A stretch of 25,554 nucleotides of DNA from Dactylonectria macrodidyma (GCA_020744425.1 JAGMUV010000064.1:1-25554), one strand, 5' to 3'. Positions 10,307 through 20,661 are shown, counted from the first letter of the stretch. Program-made: numbers and translations. Notes: generated by a model from the sequence alone, not told the origin.

Positions 10307-12478
10307 TGTCCGCCTGGCAAGTGATTAACAACCCACATCAACCCTCGGAACTTTTCAACCTCTCGACCATACTCCCGGATGGCCTGGCCTCGGTATGGAA
10401 ACTTGGGATCCATCGACTCGCTTATCCACGCCTCTCGCCGCCACGCTGACCCGGCCAATCGCTTCGCCACCCACTCGTCCCCCGTTTCGGTCCACGGCCG
10501 GTTGGCCTCGTCTTGTAAAAACGAATACCCCAACGTGCTCTCGCCATGTCGGTCCTCGATCCGTGACCACGGGATCCTCGGCAACACGTCGTCGATCGAC
10601 GGCTCGTCCTCTCCATCTGCCCTCTCCCCGTCTCCTCCCTCCCGCCTTGACCCTCGCCGACCCACTGGACATGGTGCTTCCGTGGCCATCATGGTCAACT
10701 TGGCCAACGTCCGCCGTGCCTCGGCCACCGCGTTATGCATAATGTCCGATATCTTGCCCATGCTAATCTTAACTTTGCCGCACTTGATCTCGTCGCCAAC
10801 CCAATCGATCTTCTCGTCACCGGGCGTCGTAAATCGGATCTTCATGCCATACGTTCGCGTGTTGATAATCCAATTCATCGGCGTTGGGTCGGCCTCCTTT
10901 TGATCGGGCATCCGGGTCATGAACCGCCACACCTTCCCCGTATGATGCGGAATAACCCGTCGGCCTTTTCCTTGGCCCTCCGCCGGCCCATGGTCTGCTG
11001 CAACCGCGTGATCTGGTCGTGCCGTTCCAACATGGACTGATATAAAACCAAATACCGGGTTCCCTTGATGATGGCGGACAACACCGGCGTGTAATTGGCG
11101 GCCGTAACCCACCCTCCATTGGCGTCCAACCCCATGACGGCCAACGCACTAATTACAATGCTGTCGTAATGCTGGCCGGTCTTCAACGGGTGGTCGAAAA
11201 ACTCGATGACGGCGTCTAAACAATACCGCTCCAACCGTTCGTCTGTAAATCGGCCAATCGTATCGGTTCCGGCCACAACCTGCGTAACGCCTCGTCTGAA
11301 TATGGCCCATGCCTTTTCTTGTTGGATGGTCATGCGGTACGGCGGCTTTTTGTTTCGATGCTTGCGTTGGCCTCCGCCTTCGTCGTCGTTGGGGTCGTCT
11401 GATTCCTCCGAATCCTCCGTGTAATCCGTATCCGTATCGTCGGTGCCGTCCGCGTCGTCCGTGTCTGTGTCGTCCGTGTCTGTGTCGTCCGTATCTCCCT
11501 TCGACCTCTCCCCCCCTCCCCCCCTCCCTCGCTTCCCCCATGCCTCCAATCGCACCCAAATGCACATCATGATCCGCCACTGCTCCTTATATCGCTCCCA
11601 CGAATCCGGCTCCATGATCCCTTCAAATGGCTTGTTGGGCGCGTAACGGTGACCTCCTTCCGTTCAATCTCGAACAACTCGGCCGTGCCTGAGCTGCAAC
11701 GGCTGGTGGCCACGTACGCGTTGTTCAATACGCACTCGAAAATTTCCCACATCTTCTGCAACACCGGCTCGTTCTCTCCGATCGGCTGCAACACCTGCTC
11801 TCGCAACCGGGTCTTGTCGACGTGGGCCAAATGTCCCGGCCATCCCGTTCGTTTCAACCACCTCTCGGCCTCCCACTTGTCGCTGCTCTCTTGGATCCGG
11901 GGGTCGGCCTCACTCTCCATTGCCTGTCGGGCCTTTCGCTGTGTAGCCATGATGAACTCGGCCTGGCGGGTGGCTTCGTCTTCGTCAATCCCTTCGTTGC
12001 TGGGTGGGACGGTCCGGCCAACCTCGAACCAACTGCTGGCCACGCGGGCGCGGAAAAAACGCTGGCACTGCACGCCTGTCTTCCACGGCACGGGTGCCAT
12101 GGCTGCTTCCTTGGCCTTGGTACGACGGCCTCGCTTGCGGTCATTGACCCAACCGTGCTCGTCTCGGCAATGCTGCTGGATACGTTGGATTTGACGGGCG
12201 ACGTACGGGCACCGGTTACATCCAAACCCGTCATGCATCGGGGGTGGGATGATGGGGATTGGTGCTGTTGTGGGGGGCGGTACTGACCATTGCTGCAGCT
12301 CCTTTTGGTTGTGGATAATGCCGGGGATGGCCTGCACGATCTTGTGGATCTGCTGTGCCGCGGACCCTACGGTGTGTTGGGCCTGTAAATGACTGATAAC
12401 CTCGTCGGCTACGAATGCGGCGGCACACGGCTTGCAAATAACGAATGGATACTCGGGCAAATGTACAAACGGCTCCAT
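10307..12478 (-). pseudogene. Telomere-linked RecQ helicase (TLH), 5' half, frameshifted
   Basis: This is the N-terminal part (about 724 codons) of the TLH gene finished at 1384-4549. The start chosen is ATG 12478 (MEPFVHLPEYPFVICKPC), where homology to the related gene at 16219-19877 begins. Two C2H2 fingers are visible: C15, C18, H30, H35 and C87, C90, H103, H108 (CNRCPYVARQIQRIQQH), the paired arrangement of OrsD-type (PF12013-like) proteins. A helical region follows, then an acidic (DTD)n linker encoded by a 15-bp repeat (about 11410-11495). Next come RYCLDAVIEFF, the segment SPMNW-like TPMNWIINTRTYGMK, and GYSFLQDEANRPW. It ends HLPGGQ at 10307, where the insertion begins. Frame changes occur near 11635 (KEVTV to APNKPFEGIMEPD) and near 10955 (GLFRII to GKVWRFMTR). 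The break falls inside the motif GGQPARAPELL, proposed here as the first arginine box of a tyrosine-recombinase-like domain. Confidence 0.85.
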
Positions 12479-13114
12479 GATGACGGCGATGCTGATATCT
12501 GTGATCTGTTGATGTTTACTTGTTATGATGTGGTCTCCCTACTTTATATGCTCTACTGTTTACTTTATATTGCTTTTGCTGGGTTGCTGGGCTGCTGTTT
12601 GACTTTCCCTGGGTTGGCGGCATTGGGTGACTGCTGGCATGCGAACTTGATCAAATCGGACCCACCTTGCGTCTTGCAACGCCCAATGAATAGCACGAAT
12701 TCCTAACCCTAAATCGGCTTCCGCCAACTTCACTCCCAACGTCACTCCCACATTCAACTTGATCGCATTCGTTCAAATCGGGTTTTCTGCTTCTGATATT
12801 CAATGGGCATACTCTCCTCGGACTTACCTTTCGATGCATACCGGTTTTACGATTTTTTATGACCGGGAACCTAAATCAACTCTAAGCCTGAGTGTTTTAA
12901 ATCAACTCTACCCCATGTCATCAATAGCGCCGTTTTCTTCACTATGGGAAATCAAATCTAAGATAATTACCTTTTATTTTTCAATTCCTGTTAGGCTGTG
13001 CGGGGTATGCAATATATGCAGGCCGTGCTATTGAAATATTGTCAGTTCAGTCACCAAGATCCTCACCGCTCTTTCTCATGTTTTTTGGTCTTTGTCTTTG
13101 ACAACGACAAAAAA
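12479..13114. other. TLH upstream region and 5' flank of the pogo element
   Basis: Positions 12479 to about 12640 (ATGTGGTCTCC, TTTATATGCTC, TTTATATTGC, GGGTTGC) match 15715-15900, the upstream flank of the degraded TLH-like relic. It is therefore conserved 5' flank or promoter of this family. Beyond about 12700 the match is lost. Two direct repeats AAATCAACTCTA lie at 12873-12884 and 12899-12910. A left terminal inverted repeat for the pogo element should lie somewhere in about 12640-13100, but I could not identify one. Confidence 0.5.
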
Positions 13115-14880
13115 ATGCCTATCTCGCGGCTTCGATGGGAATATACAGAGGACGACATGGCTGAGGCTATATTGGATATTACTGATAATGGCTTTTCACC
13201 CTCTCAAGCGGCTCAGAGACGGGTAGTGCCCCGAAGGACTCTAATCGACAGACTTAACGGCCAGACAGCCGTGAAAGAGCAGATTCAGCCTCGCCGACGT
13301 TTGTCCAAGAATCAAGAGGACAGATTGGCTTTCTGGATACTCCGCCAGGAATCCTTGGGCTATGCTCCGTCCCACAATCAGATCCGCGCTTGCGTCATGG
13401 GCTTGTTGAGACAGCAGGGCGAACATTCCGAGTTAGGACGCAATTGGGTGACCAGATTTGTCAACCGCCGCACAGACCTGAAGACCAAGATGGGCAGATG
13501 TCAAGAAGCCAAAAGTTTTGACTCTTTCACACCTAAGGCAGTTCATTGGTACTTTGATATCAGGGAGGGCCAGTATGGCTGGATCAAGCCTGAAAACACC
13601 GTCAACGTTGACGAAGGGGGTATTATGACTGGTTTCAGCAAGCATCTATCTGTATAGCTTGTCAGTGATTGAAATTTGACCGACTAATCCTTTTTATTTA
13701 GGCTTAGATAGCCTGGTTGTTGGAAGCGCGGACCCAAAACGGAAGGCATTTCTCAAGGGACTACAAACTCGAAATTGGACTTCATTTATCGAAGCTGTCA
13801 CTGCTGACGGCCGCGCCTTAATCCCTGGCATAATCTTCAAGGGGAAAGAACTCCAGAAACAGTGGTTTCTTGAGGAATTCAAGAAGATAGCAGACTGGTA
13901 TTACATAACTTCACCTAACGGGTGGACTGACGACCACATTGGCGTTGAATGGCTTGAAAGAGTCTATCTGCCCCAGACCATGCCTGCCGACGACTCTGAC
14001 GCGAGACTGATCATTTTAGATGGTCATGGGAGTCATGCAACGGTATATTCTTCGTTTCCTTCGGCTCAAGATCACTACTGAGCGACGGAAGGATGAATGG
14101 ATGGCCACGTGCTTTTTGAACAACGTTTATTGTTGCTATCTGCCAGCACACTGCTCTCATGGGCTCCAGCCATTGGACAATGGAGTATTCAATGCCTCCA
14201 AAGCCGCATATCGACAAGAGTTAGAAAAGTTCGCTTCGTTGACTGATTCCATTCCAATGGATAAGGTTAATTTCATCAGGGCCTACGCCAAGGCTCGTCG
14301 AGTTGGAATGACTGAGAAGAACATACTCTCTGGCTGGAGGGTTACTGGGAATTGGCCGATCTCACGTGCCAAAGCGTTGCGGCACCCTGAAATCCAAGAA
14401 GATAGGCCAAAAGGCAGCCCAAGAGCGACTCCCGAACCCAGGCCGTATTTTGACTCGGACGATACACCACAGACAAGCCGTCAAATTCGTGATCTTGGGC
14501 TGAACAAAACACCAAAGACGCGAAGACGGTACAACGTAATAGCCAAGGGCTTTGAGGCTCAACAGCAGACAGTAGCGGCGCATACTGTGAGGATTGCTAG
14601 CCTAGAGGAGGAATTGGCTCGCCTGAAGAGAGGGAAGAAGAGGAAGGCGGTGCCGAATCCTAACAAACGTTTTATGACTCTTGGTGAGACTCTAGCTAGT
14701 GGAGAAGCCATACCAGAAGAGGAGACTGAATATATGCCTGTTGTGGTGGAATGTGGCTGTTCAGGCGAGCAGGAGTCAGAATCGGAGGCTGGCTCGGTCA
14801 TTGAGGTCAGAGAGGAAACCATACCCCATCAACCAACCACGCGATCAGGGCGGCTTATCAAAAGACCCAGGATTCAATAG
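13115..14880 (+). CDS. Fot1/pogo-class transposase (DDE), open frame after splicing
   Basis: A cut-and-paste transposase of the Tc1/mariner superfamily, pogo/Fot1 branch. The inferred CDS is join(13115..13631, 13702..14042, 14092..14880). Both introns keep the frame (517 + 341 + 789 nt) and give 548 residues, the usual length for fungal Fot-type enzymes. Intron 1 has GACTAATCC and TTTAG near its 3' end; intron 2 is 49 nt, GTATAT...AAG. In order: a Psq-type helix-turn-helix (SPSQAAQRRVVPRRTLIDRL, residues about 29-48), a CENP-B-type helix-turn-helix (RRRLSKNQEDRLAFW to VTRFVNRR), then the DDE core. The catalytic carboxylates sit in NVDEGG, LIILDGHGSHAT and HGLQPLD. A C-terminal basic/coiled tail (LARLKRGKKRK) is followed by an acidic stretch and KRPRIQ. 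It starts at the ATG after a poly-A run; an upstream GTG adds nothing family-like. No frameshift is seen, unlike all its neighbours, so it looks recent. It lies between the TLH gene and the 15-kb relic. No TIRs or TA duplication were found by eye. Confidence 0.9.
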
Positions 14881-14999
14881 ATATGTGCAATTATTATTTA
14901 TAAGACGGACAATTTTGCGTATATCTATCATTTTGGTCAAGCTCTGTGTAAGTAAAGTTGCTGATTTTTGGTGGTGCTTTTTTTTTTTTGCGTGGCGAA

Positions 15000-15720
15000 A
15001 GGGTGGGGTTGGCGAAAGGGTGGTTGTGCATGGTAGACCATATGTTGGAGATGACTTCTCGCACGGTGCAGGCAAGCTTTTGCTGGGTTGGTGTAGGAAT
15101 TCATGCCACCGGGTTGAAGCCCATTCGTAGCAGCACGCAATAGTGCCGGTTGGAGCCGGGTCGGAAAAGCTCCATCAAGACCATATGTGATTCCTCGTTG
15201 CAATGGTCTATGCCCACTCTGCCAAGCAAAGACAACATTCAAATCGGCATGCGCACTGCGATCGTCGTACCTGCTGATTGGAGAATGTATCTCTCGGACG
15301 TGCTTTTCAGTTATCCCTATAGCAATTTGTCGATATTGCCGAGCGTTAACTTTATGTTGCCCGACTTCCCGAGTGGCTTTTCCGAGTATTTCACTAAGAC
15401 GAGATGTTTTCCATGGTCTTCCACCCGAGCAGAAGAGGAGCCTCTCATACGGGCTCGGCTGGCAAGCTTCCGAAGCTCTATAACGCTCTCGCTGAAGTAA
15501 TTTTGCAAACCGGCGAATGTAGATAAGATAGTAGTACATAGGGCGGGCTGGCCTGGTCTTTAATAATATTGGATATGGCCTTCGCTGCCTGGGCAATTAC
15601 TTTGGCCTATTGGCGGCTGATATCCCCGTGCTGCTTCTTTATGTAGGTTGTAACTTCATTTGCTATTAATCTGATCTTGCATCTGCGGTAAATAGCAAAT
15701 GGATACTTAGGTAAGTTAAA
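15000..15720 (-). pseudogene. Relic of a second TLH/OrsD-family gene
   Basis: The minus strand from 15720 reads NLPKYPFAIYRRCK, LIANEVTTYIKKQH and, after an in-frame TAG, AKVIAQAAKAISNIIKDQ. These match the TLH N-terminus (HLPEYPFVICKPC, VADEVISHLQAQH, IVQAIPGIIHNQ) with the first finger cysteine lost. At about 15540 it jumps to the recombinase-like domain: RPMYYYLIYIRRFAKLLQRE, QYRQIAIGITEKHV (R at 15330-15332), WQSGHRPLQRGITYGLDG (H at 15210-15212, Y at 15183-15185) and LQPALLR. Several hundred codons between finger and domain are missing. The frame breaks at about 15133, and family-like sequence (YEWASTRWHEFLH) continues one frame over to about 15090. The pogo transposase gene follows downstream; a T12 run (14978-14989) and repeated GGCGAAAGGGTGG lie between them. 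Confidence 0.8.
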
Positions 15721-16218
15721 TGAATAAATAGGTAAGATATATAATATGCTATTTTATCTGTTTAGTTATATGTATATATGTGGTCATTTATATGCTCTTT
15801 AAAACCCCCTTTTTACTGACTGACTGATATTAGGCTGCTTTATTATTTATATTGCCTTTTGTTGCTTTTATTAGGTTGCCACAGCAGCCGTAGGTCTACT
15901 CTGAACTCTTTTACGAATCATTAATCGTCTGCCGAGGCTAAAATTGCTGTGCAGTATGGGTATAGATCTAAAAGCCGTAAGCACCCCAATGCCGCATGCG
16001 TCACAACTATGCCGAATAGGTAGTTAACACCTAACCTTACTGCTCTGAACTTATAACTATTAAATCTTATCTTTTCAGGCTATATTAATCGTACTAGCTT
16101 ACCGCGATATAAACCTTACAGCAAGCTCCCACTTAATCACAATAATATAAAACGGGGTTAAGAACTTTATATAAGCTTTTCGCATCAAAGAAACCTCTAC
16201 ACTCTTCTGCAATCCAAG
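15721..16218. other. AT-rich degraded spacer
   Basis: No gene. Positions 15721 to about 15900 align with the TLH upstream flank at 12479-12640 but are richer in A and T, with changes such as CA to TA and TG to TA that fit RIP. From about 15900 to 16218 the sequence is AT-rich with TATATA and TTATAA strings and has no coding frame. It separates the 3' end of the gene at 16219 from the relic. Confidence 0.55.
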
Positions 16219-19200
16219 TTACTTATCTGCCTCATGCACTTGGCCGGCATTCTCTCCTGGTTCAGTGCCTGTCTTTATAGTGCGGCAGACCTGAAACCAG
16301 CCGCTAGCCATGCGCGAGTAAAAAAACCTCTGACATCGGACACCTGTTCTCCATGGTGTGTAATACCGGTACTCTTGTCCTGCCGATACTTTTGTGCACC
16401 GGCCACGCTTCCGACTATTCACCCACCCATGCTCTTCCCGGCAATGCCTCTGTATGTTGTGCAATTGCCGGGCCACATACGGGCATTGCTGGCATGCAAA
16501 TCCATCCTCCCTTGGCGGCTCGATGAATGGAACCACTGTAGTATCTGCACTAGGAGGTTGAAAATTTCTTAGGTCATCCTGGTCCTTCAGAATACCCGGG
16601 AGATTCAGAATTTGAGAACCCATATCATGTCTTTGCTTTCGTGTGAAATTCCGACGGTGACTGGGATTGTGATGTAGATGGCTTTGTACCTCTTTGGCCA
16701 AGACAGCATGCTTGCAATGCCTACACACAACCAAGTTAAACTGTGGCATATGGACGAATGGACCAATTGTGAGAAATGGACAGTCCTTTATAGAATCGGA
16801 TGCTTCTTCTTGTATGCTCGGAAAGCTCGGGCTCCCTATGGTAATCTGGTACTCATCGACTCTGCCGGTAATGGTGTCATCTCCGCCGGCGCCGAAGTCA
16901 GCACTTCCTAACTCAGGGCTGCTAACGTCAGGCGAGGCAATCCTTTGACGTTTCCGGTTCTCATGCGACTCTGATGACGCCGCAGAAGTTTCTGCTATAC
17001 ATTCGCGAGGCCGCTTCCGTAAAGGCGAGCCTTCTTTAGTATTTCTATTAGTAGCATGAACGGTCTTAGCGCCGTCAGATACTTGACTGGATTCTTGATC
17101 TTCAATCCTTAGGAACGCATGCCACTCTGCCGAGACCTTGGCATATCCGCAGCAGCGCTGGCTGCAACTGGTCTGGGAATGCGCCATCAAGACCATAGGT
17201 GGAATACCTTTGCATTGGCCTATGACCGCTCTGCCATGCAAATGCCACATCTTCTTCTGCAGCGTTTGTTACATCATCAAATCGGTTGAAGTTGATAGCG
17301 ACTCGGTGGACATGCTTTTCCGTGATAGCTATAGAGAGTTGTCGGTACAACTGGACTCCTATCCCGAACGAGATTCCCGGCACTGCTTTACTGAACTGTC
17401 GAAGCTCTTCGGTAAATGTTTTTGTAGTCCAAGAGCCTGAGCGTGATGCGGGTGCGAAGAGCAGTGTGTCTTCTGATGCGTGAAGAAAACATTTTCGCAG
17501 GATAGTATAGGCGACTGGCCGGATATAGACGAGGTATCGGTAGGCGAGCATTGTAACAGGTTTAGAGAAGAAGCGCGCTACTTGGAACTCATTGTTTGTA
17601 CTTAAACGAGTTTTGTGATGTCGAGTGATCGAAAACATTTTTGCACCATATATGCAGATCCCTCGCAGCCGTGAAGAGGTATTACAATGTTCTATGGTCA
17701 ATAGCTCCGAGATCCGTGCCGCTTGGCCGCCATCGAGATTGAAGAGAACCATGAGCATTTTCAGGAACTCATCGTGTCCATCGAGGTATGCTTGGGCGGC
17801 TTTAGCATCCCATGTGCTTTGGTCTTGGCCATGCTTTTTGAGCAGGCCATCAGTAGGGGAGGCGCACGCCCTCAAAAAGAGATCCAAGTATGCATCTGCC
17901 AACCCGTTCGCAGGATCTGAGACAAACGAGTAGCCAGGCGTTGTCGTCGAGATTTTGTCTCTAATGTTATTGAGGTTAATATCGGCAGGCTCCCAGTCGT
18001 ACATCAAGCGTTTACAGCGGAGAGTAGCTGATCTGAGTACCTCGCGTGCAAGGCCGCGGAAGCTGTCCATGGACAATCGAGAGTGTCCATCCCACGAAAG
18101 CACATCGCCATCTTCACTCCAATGAAAATGATATACTGGCCCCTCGCACCGCTGGAGAGCATTACCATAAGCTAGGAGGCTCAGGAATTCGCCCATTGGC
18201 GACAATGTGCCGTCACACATTCTCTCTCGACGGACGGCGTTGAGCGTCTTCAGCTGCCCATAGCGCGGTCTAGACGCAATGCCAACGTACTTGTGCGGGA
18301 AGCGAGGCAGCAGAGCTTCAAGAAAGATCAACCGTGCACAGTAGATCAATCTTGATAGTATAGGAGTGAACCGGTGGGGTCGAAGGTATTCATCTCCGCT
18401 GGGTGTGGACAGGCCACGCACAGCACTGAAATATACCAGCATGGTTGAACTTGATCTCCCATCTTCAAAGTCTTCAGTGACCATATGATAACAGAACTGA
18501 AGTACAACATCGGCAGCGGGATCATCTGGCCCAATCTCCTGACTATTTGAAGACCAGACCGTAAACGATTCAGCGTCAGACCCATCATCATCCTCACTAT
18601 ACTCCTCGTTGTCTTCTTCTCTCTTCATCGCTATCTTCGTCTTCGTTTTCGTATTCTTCGGCGCTATCCTTTTCGTATGACTGATCCGTATCGTCTGGGT
18701 CGATTGATCGCTCTTCCTGCCAGATAGGGTCTGACCAAAGTTGCTTCAACGCGTTGCGTTGAGATCTAGACAACCGTCGCCCCATGATTGACCTTGCTGT
18801 AGATGGCGGTAATTGCAGCAGCCGAAGCCAAAGACAGAGACAGCGTTTCAGTTCTTTCCTATACGCACGCTCAGAGGCTGGTCGGATAACGAGCTCGAAA
18901 GGCGCCTTATAAGGGCGATCTGGAAACTTCCCACGAAGCCACCTCCGCACGCAAACATCGGTACACCTTACCGTCTCTCCACAGCGATCAAAGAGACGGT
19001 CGAGTGCTGCCATGATCAAGGCAAGCCTGCGTTCATCCCCCACTGGGCTATGCAGTACCTCTCCGTCATAAACACCTAGCCAAACGGGCCGGCCCGTCGT
19101 CCAAGGCATTTCTGAGAGCGTAACAAGTATCTTACGACATGCTCCACTGAATAAGTCGTGCCAACCGGCACGACGCATCCAGTTTGTCATAAGACTTGGT

Positions 19201-19877
19201 GTGGGCGCACTACCGTCAAATGGTCTCCGTACGCCCGACTGCTTTTCTAGACGTTCGCGCTCCTCAGTAAAGAGCTGCTGCGCAAAATTCTTGACAGGAT
19301 CGGACGTCTCTTGCGGGAGCAAGCCGCTATTGACAGACCCTCGCTCTGGCTGTCGATCACTTGTTGACACGATCCATGAACGAAGAATATCTTTTGCCGT
19401 CCAGCTCTGAAAAGTGAGCCGCTCTTCGATGTGGTCCCGCAACCAATATTTTCTCTTCGAACCAGCCCTCCTGATCTCGCATTCGTGAGCCTTCTTCAAA
19501 TGACGCGAGAGGACCTCAAGACTTGTGGACCGTAGGTCGCAGTACTTGCAAGCAGCCCCGACCTGCAACGCTAAATGTGGATGAGGCGTGGAACCATCGG
19601 CCCGTGCTGGCAGAAGATCTGGATTAGGGAGATGCAGTGAGCGTATGAGGGAATTGAGATGTCGACGAGTCGACTTGAGAACATCGTGATTCTTGCGGAG
19701 GTGGCGCGAAATATCATCCACTTGTAACGCGTATCTACAATGAGTGCAGATAATAGCAGGCTCCGGTAGATTATAGTGCAGACCGACATCTTCAAGTATT
19801 CGTAGTTGTCCAAGGGAAAGGCATCGCGGAGCCTCAGAACTGGCTGAAAGATCTAGAGAAGTTGTTTCAGTGCCCAT
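16219..19877 (-). pseudogene. OrsD-type zinc finger / recombinase-like protein, two frameshifts
   Basis: About 1,220 codons in three overlapping frames: 19877-18597, 18628-17102 and 17250-16219. It starts MGTETTSLDLS. Finger pair 1 is C44, C47, H59, H64 and C110, C113, H126, H131 (CTHCRYALQVDDISRHL, CKYCDLRSTSLEVLSRHL), as in OrsD (PF12013-like) proteins. A helical region and a very acidic linker follow, where the frame slips in a GA-rich run near 18615. The second frame holds a recombinase-like domain: GGQAARISELL (R at 17714-17716), ITRHHKT (K at 17612-17614), QLYRQLSIAI (R at 17342-17344), WQSGHRP (H at 17222-17224) and STYGLDG (Y at 17195-17197). After LQPALLR the frame slips near 17155, where YAKVSAEWHAFL continues. 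The last third holds a second finger pair (CRHCKHAVLAKEVQSHL, CQQCPYVARQLHNIQRHC) that matches the TLH N-terminus, then stops, with no helicase. Each slip is explained by one extra or two missing bases. It could be a pseudogene or consensus errors. OrsD lies in the Aspergillus orsellinic acid cluster, but its biochemical role is not known to me. Confidence 0.85.
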
Positions 19878-20340
19878 TTGTGTCGATTAAAATTCAAGCA
19901 CAAGGTTACGTGTAACGGTAAGAGAAGGAGACATGTAGTAAGTAGAACCTGTTGCCTCGCCTGCATCACTTGCTGTTCATTCGCTTCTACAGGGTTTGCA
20001 CAGACCAACGCGTCTGGAAATGGACCGCGTTTCGCGTTTTGGCTAAACATGACCTACCGGTACTTGGAAATGGAGTTCGTTCCCAGCTAAAAAAAGGGGG
20101 TAGAATTCTAAAGGCTGTGATTGGTCTAAAAGCTGGAATGGAGTTCATTACGACCTAGAATGCTTGAGTAAGGTCGCGCTGTCGCGCTCCAACGGGTCGT
20201 TTTACTTCGTAAAACGTAGAAACCCACCCTCCGTCGCTTCGCTCTCCCTGCCAGTGTGCTAGAAGCCCTAGGTTACTCGTACTCTCTGGACCCACCGTCC
20301 AGTTTTTTGCCCGTTAAACGTCACTTTCTTTTCTTCTCAC
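19878..20340. other. Upstream region of the OrsD-type gene, with a hairpin
   Basis: Non-coding. Small frames on both strands lack motifs. It presumably holds the promoter of the minus-strand gene starting at 19877, but no TATA or CCAAT box can be singled out. CGTTTTAC-TTC-GTAAAACG at 20198-20216 is a perfect 8-bp stem with a 3-base loop. It is followed by CCCACCCTCCGTCGCTTCGC, reminiscent of fungal transposon tips; no partner was found. Confidence 0.45.
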
Positions 20341-20443
20341 TCTGCCCTACCTAACCCTTCTCACCCTGGCTTTAACCCTAACCCCAAAGACCCTCAGGGT
20401 AACGGTTAGCGTTAGGCCCACGAGTTACCTTTCTCTCTACCTT

Positions 20444-20661
20444 CTTCACAACCCTTCACAACCCTTCACAACCCTTCACAACCCTTCACAACCCTTCACA
20501 ACCCTTCACAACCCTTCACAACCCTTCAAACCCTTCACAACCCCACAACCCTTCACAACCCTTCACAACCCTTCACAACCCTTCACAACCCTTCACAACC
20601 CTTCACAACCCTTCACAACCCTTCACAACCCTTCACAACCCTTCACAACCCTTCACAACCC
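20444..20661 (+). repeat. 10-bp tandem repeat, ACCCTTCACA, about 21 copies
   Basis: The unit ACCCTTCACA repeats almost perfectly. Two phase changes occur near 20528-20545 (CCCTTCAAACCC and CCCCACAACC), where units have lost or gained bases. The strand is G-poor and C-rich, like a telomeric C-strand, but the unit is not a telomere hexamer. The array is non-coding in all frames. Confidence 0.95.

Noticed and set aside
14937..15130. Terminal inverted repeats for the pogo element near its 3' side
   Set aside because: GGCGAAAGGGTGG is a direct repeat pair here (about 14995-15025), and no inverse copy was found on the 5' side.
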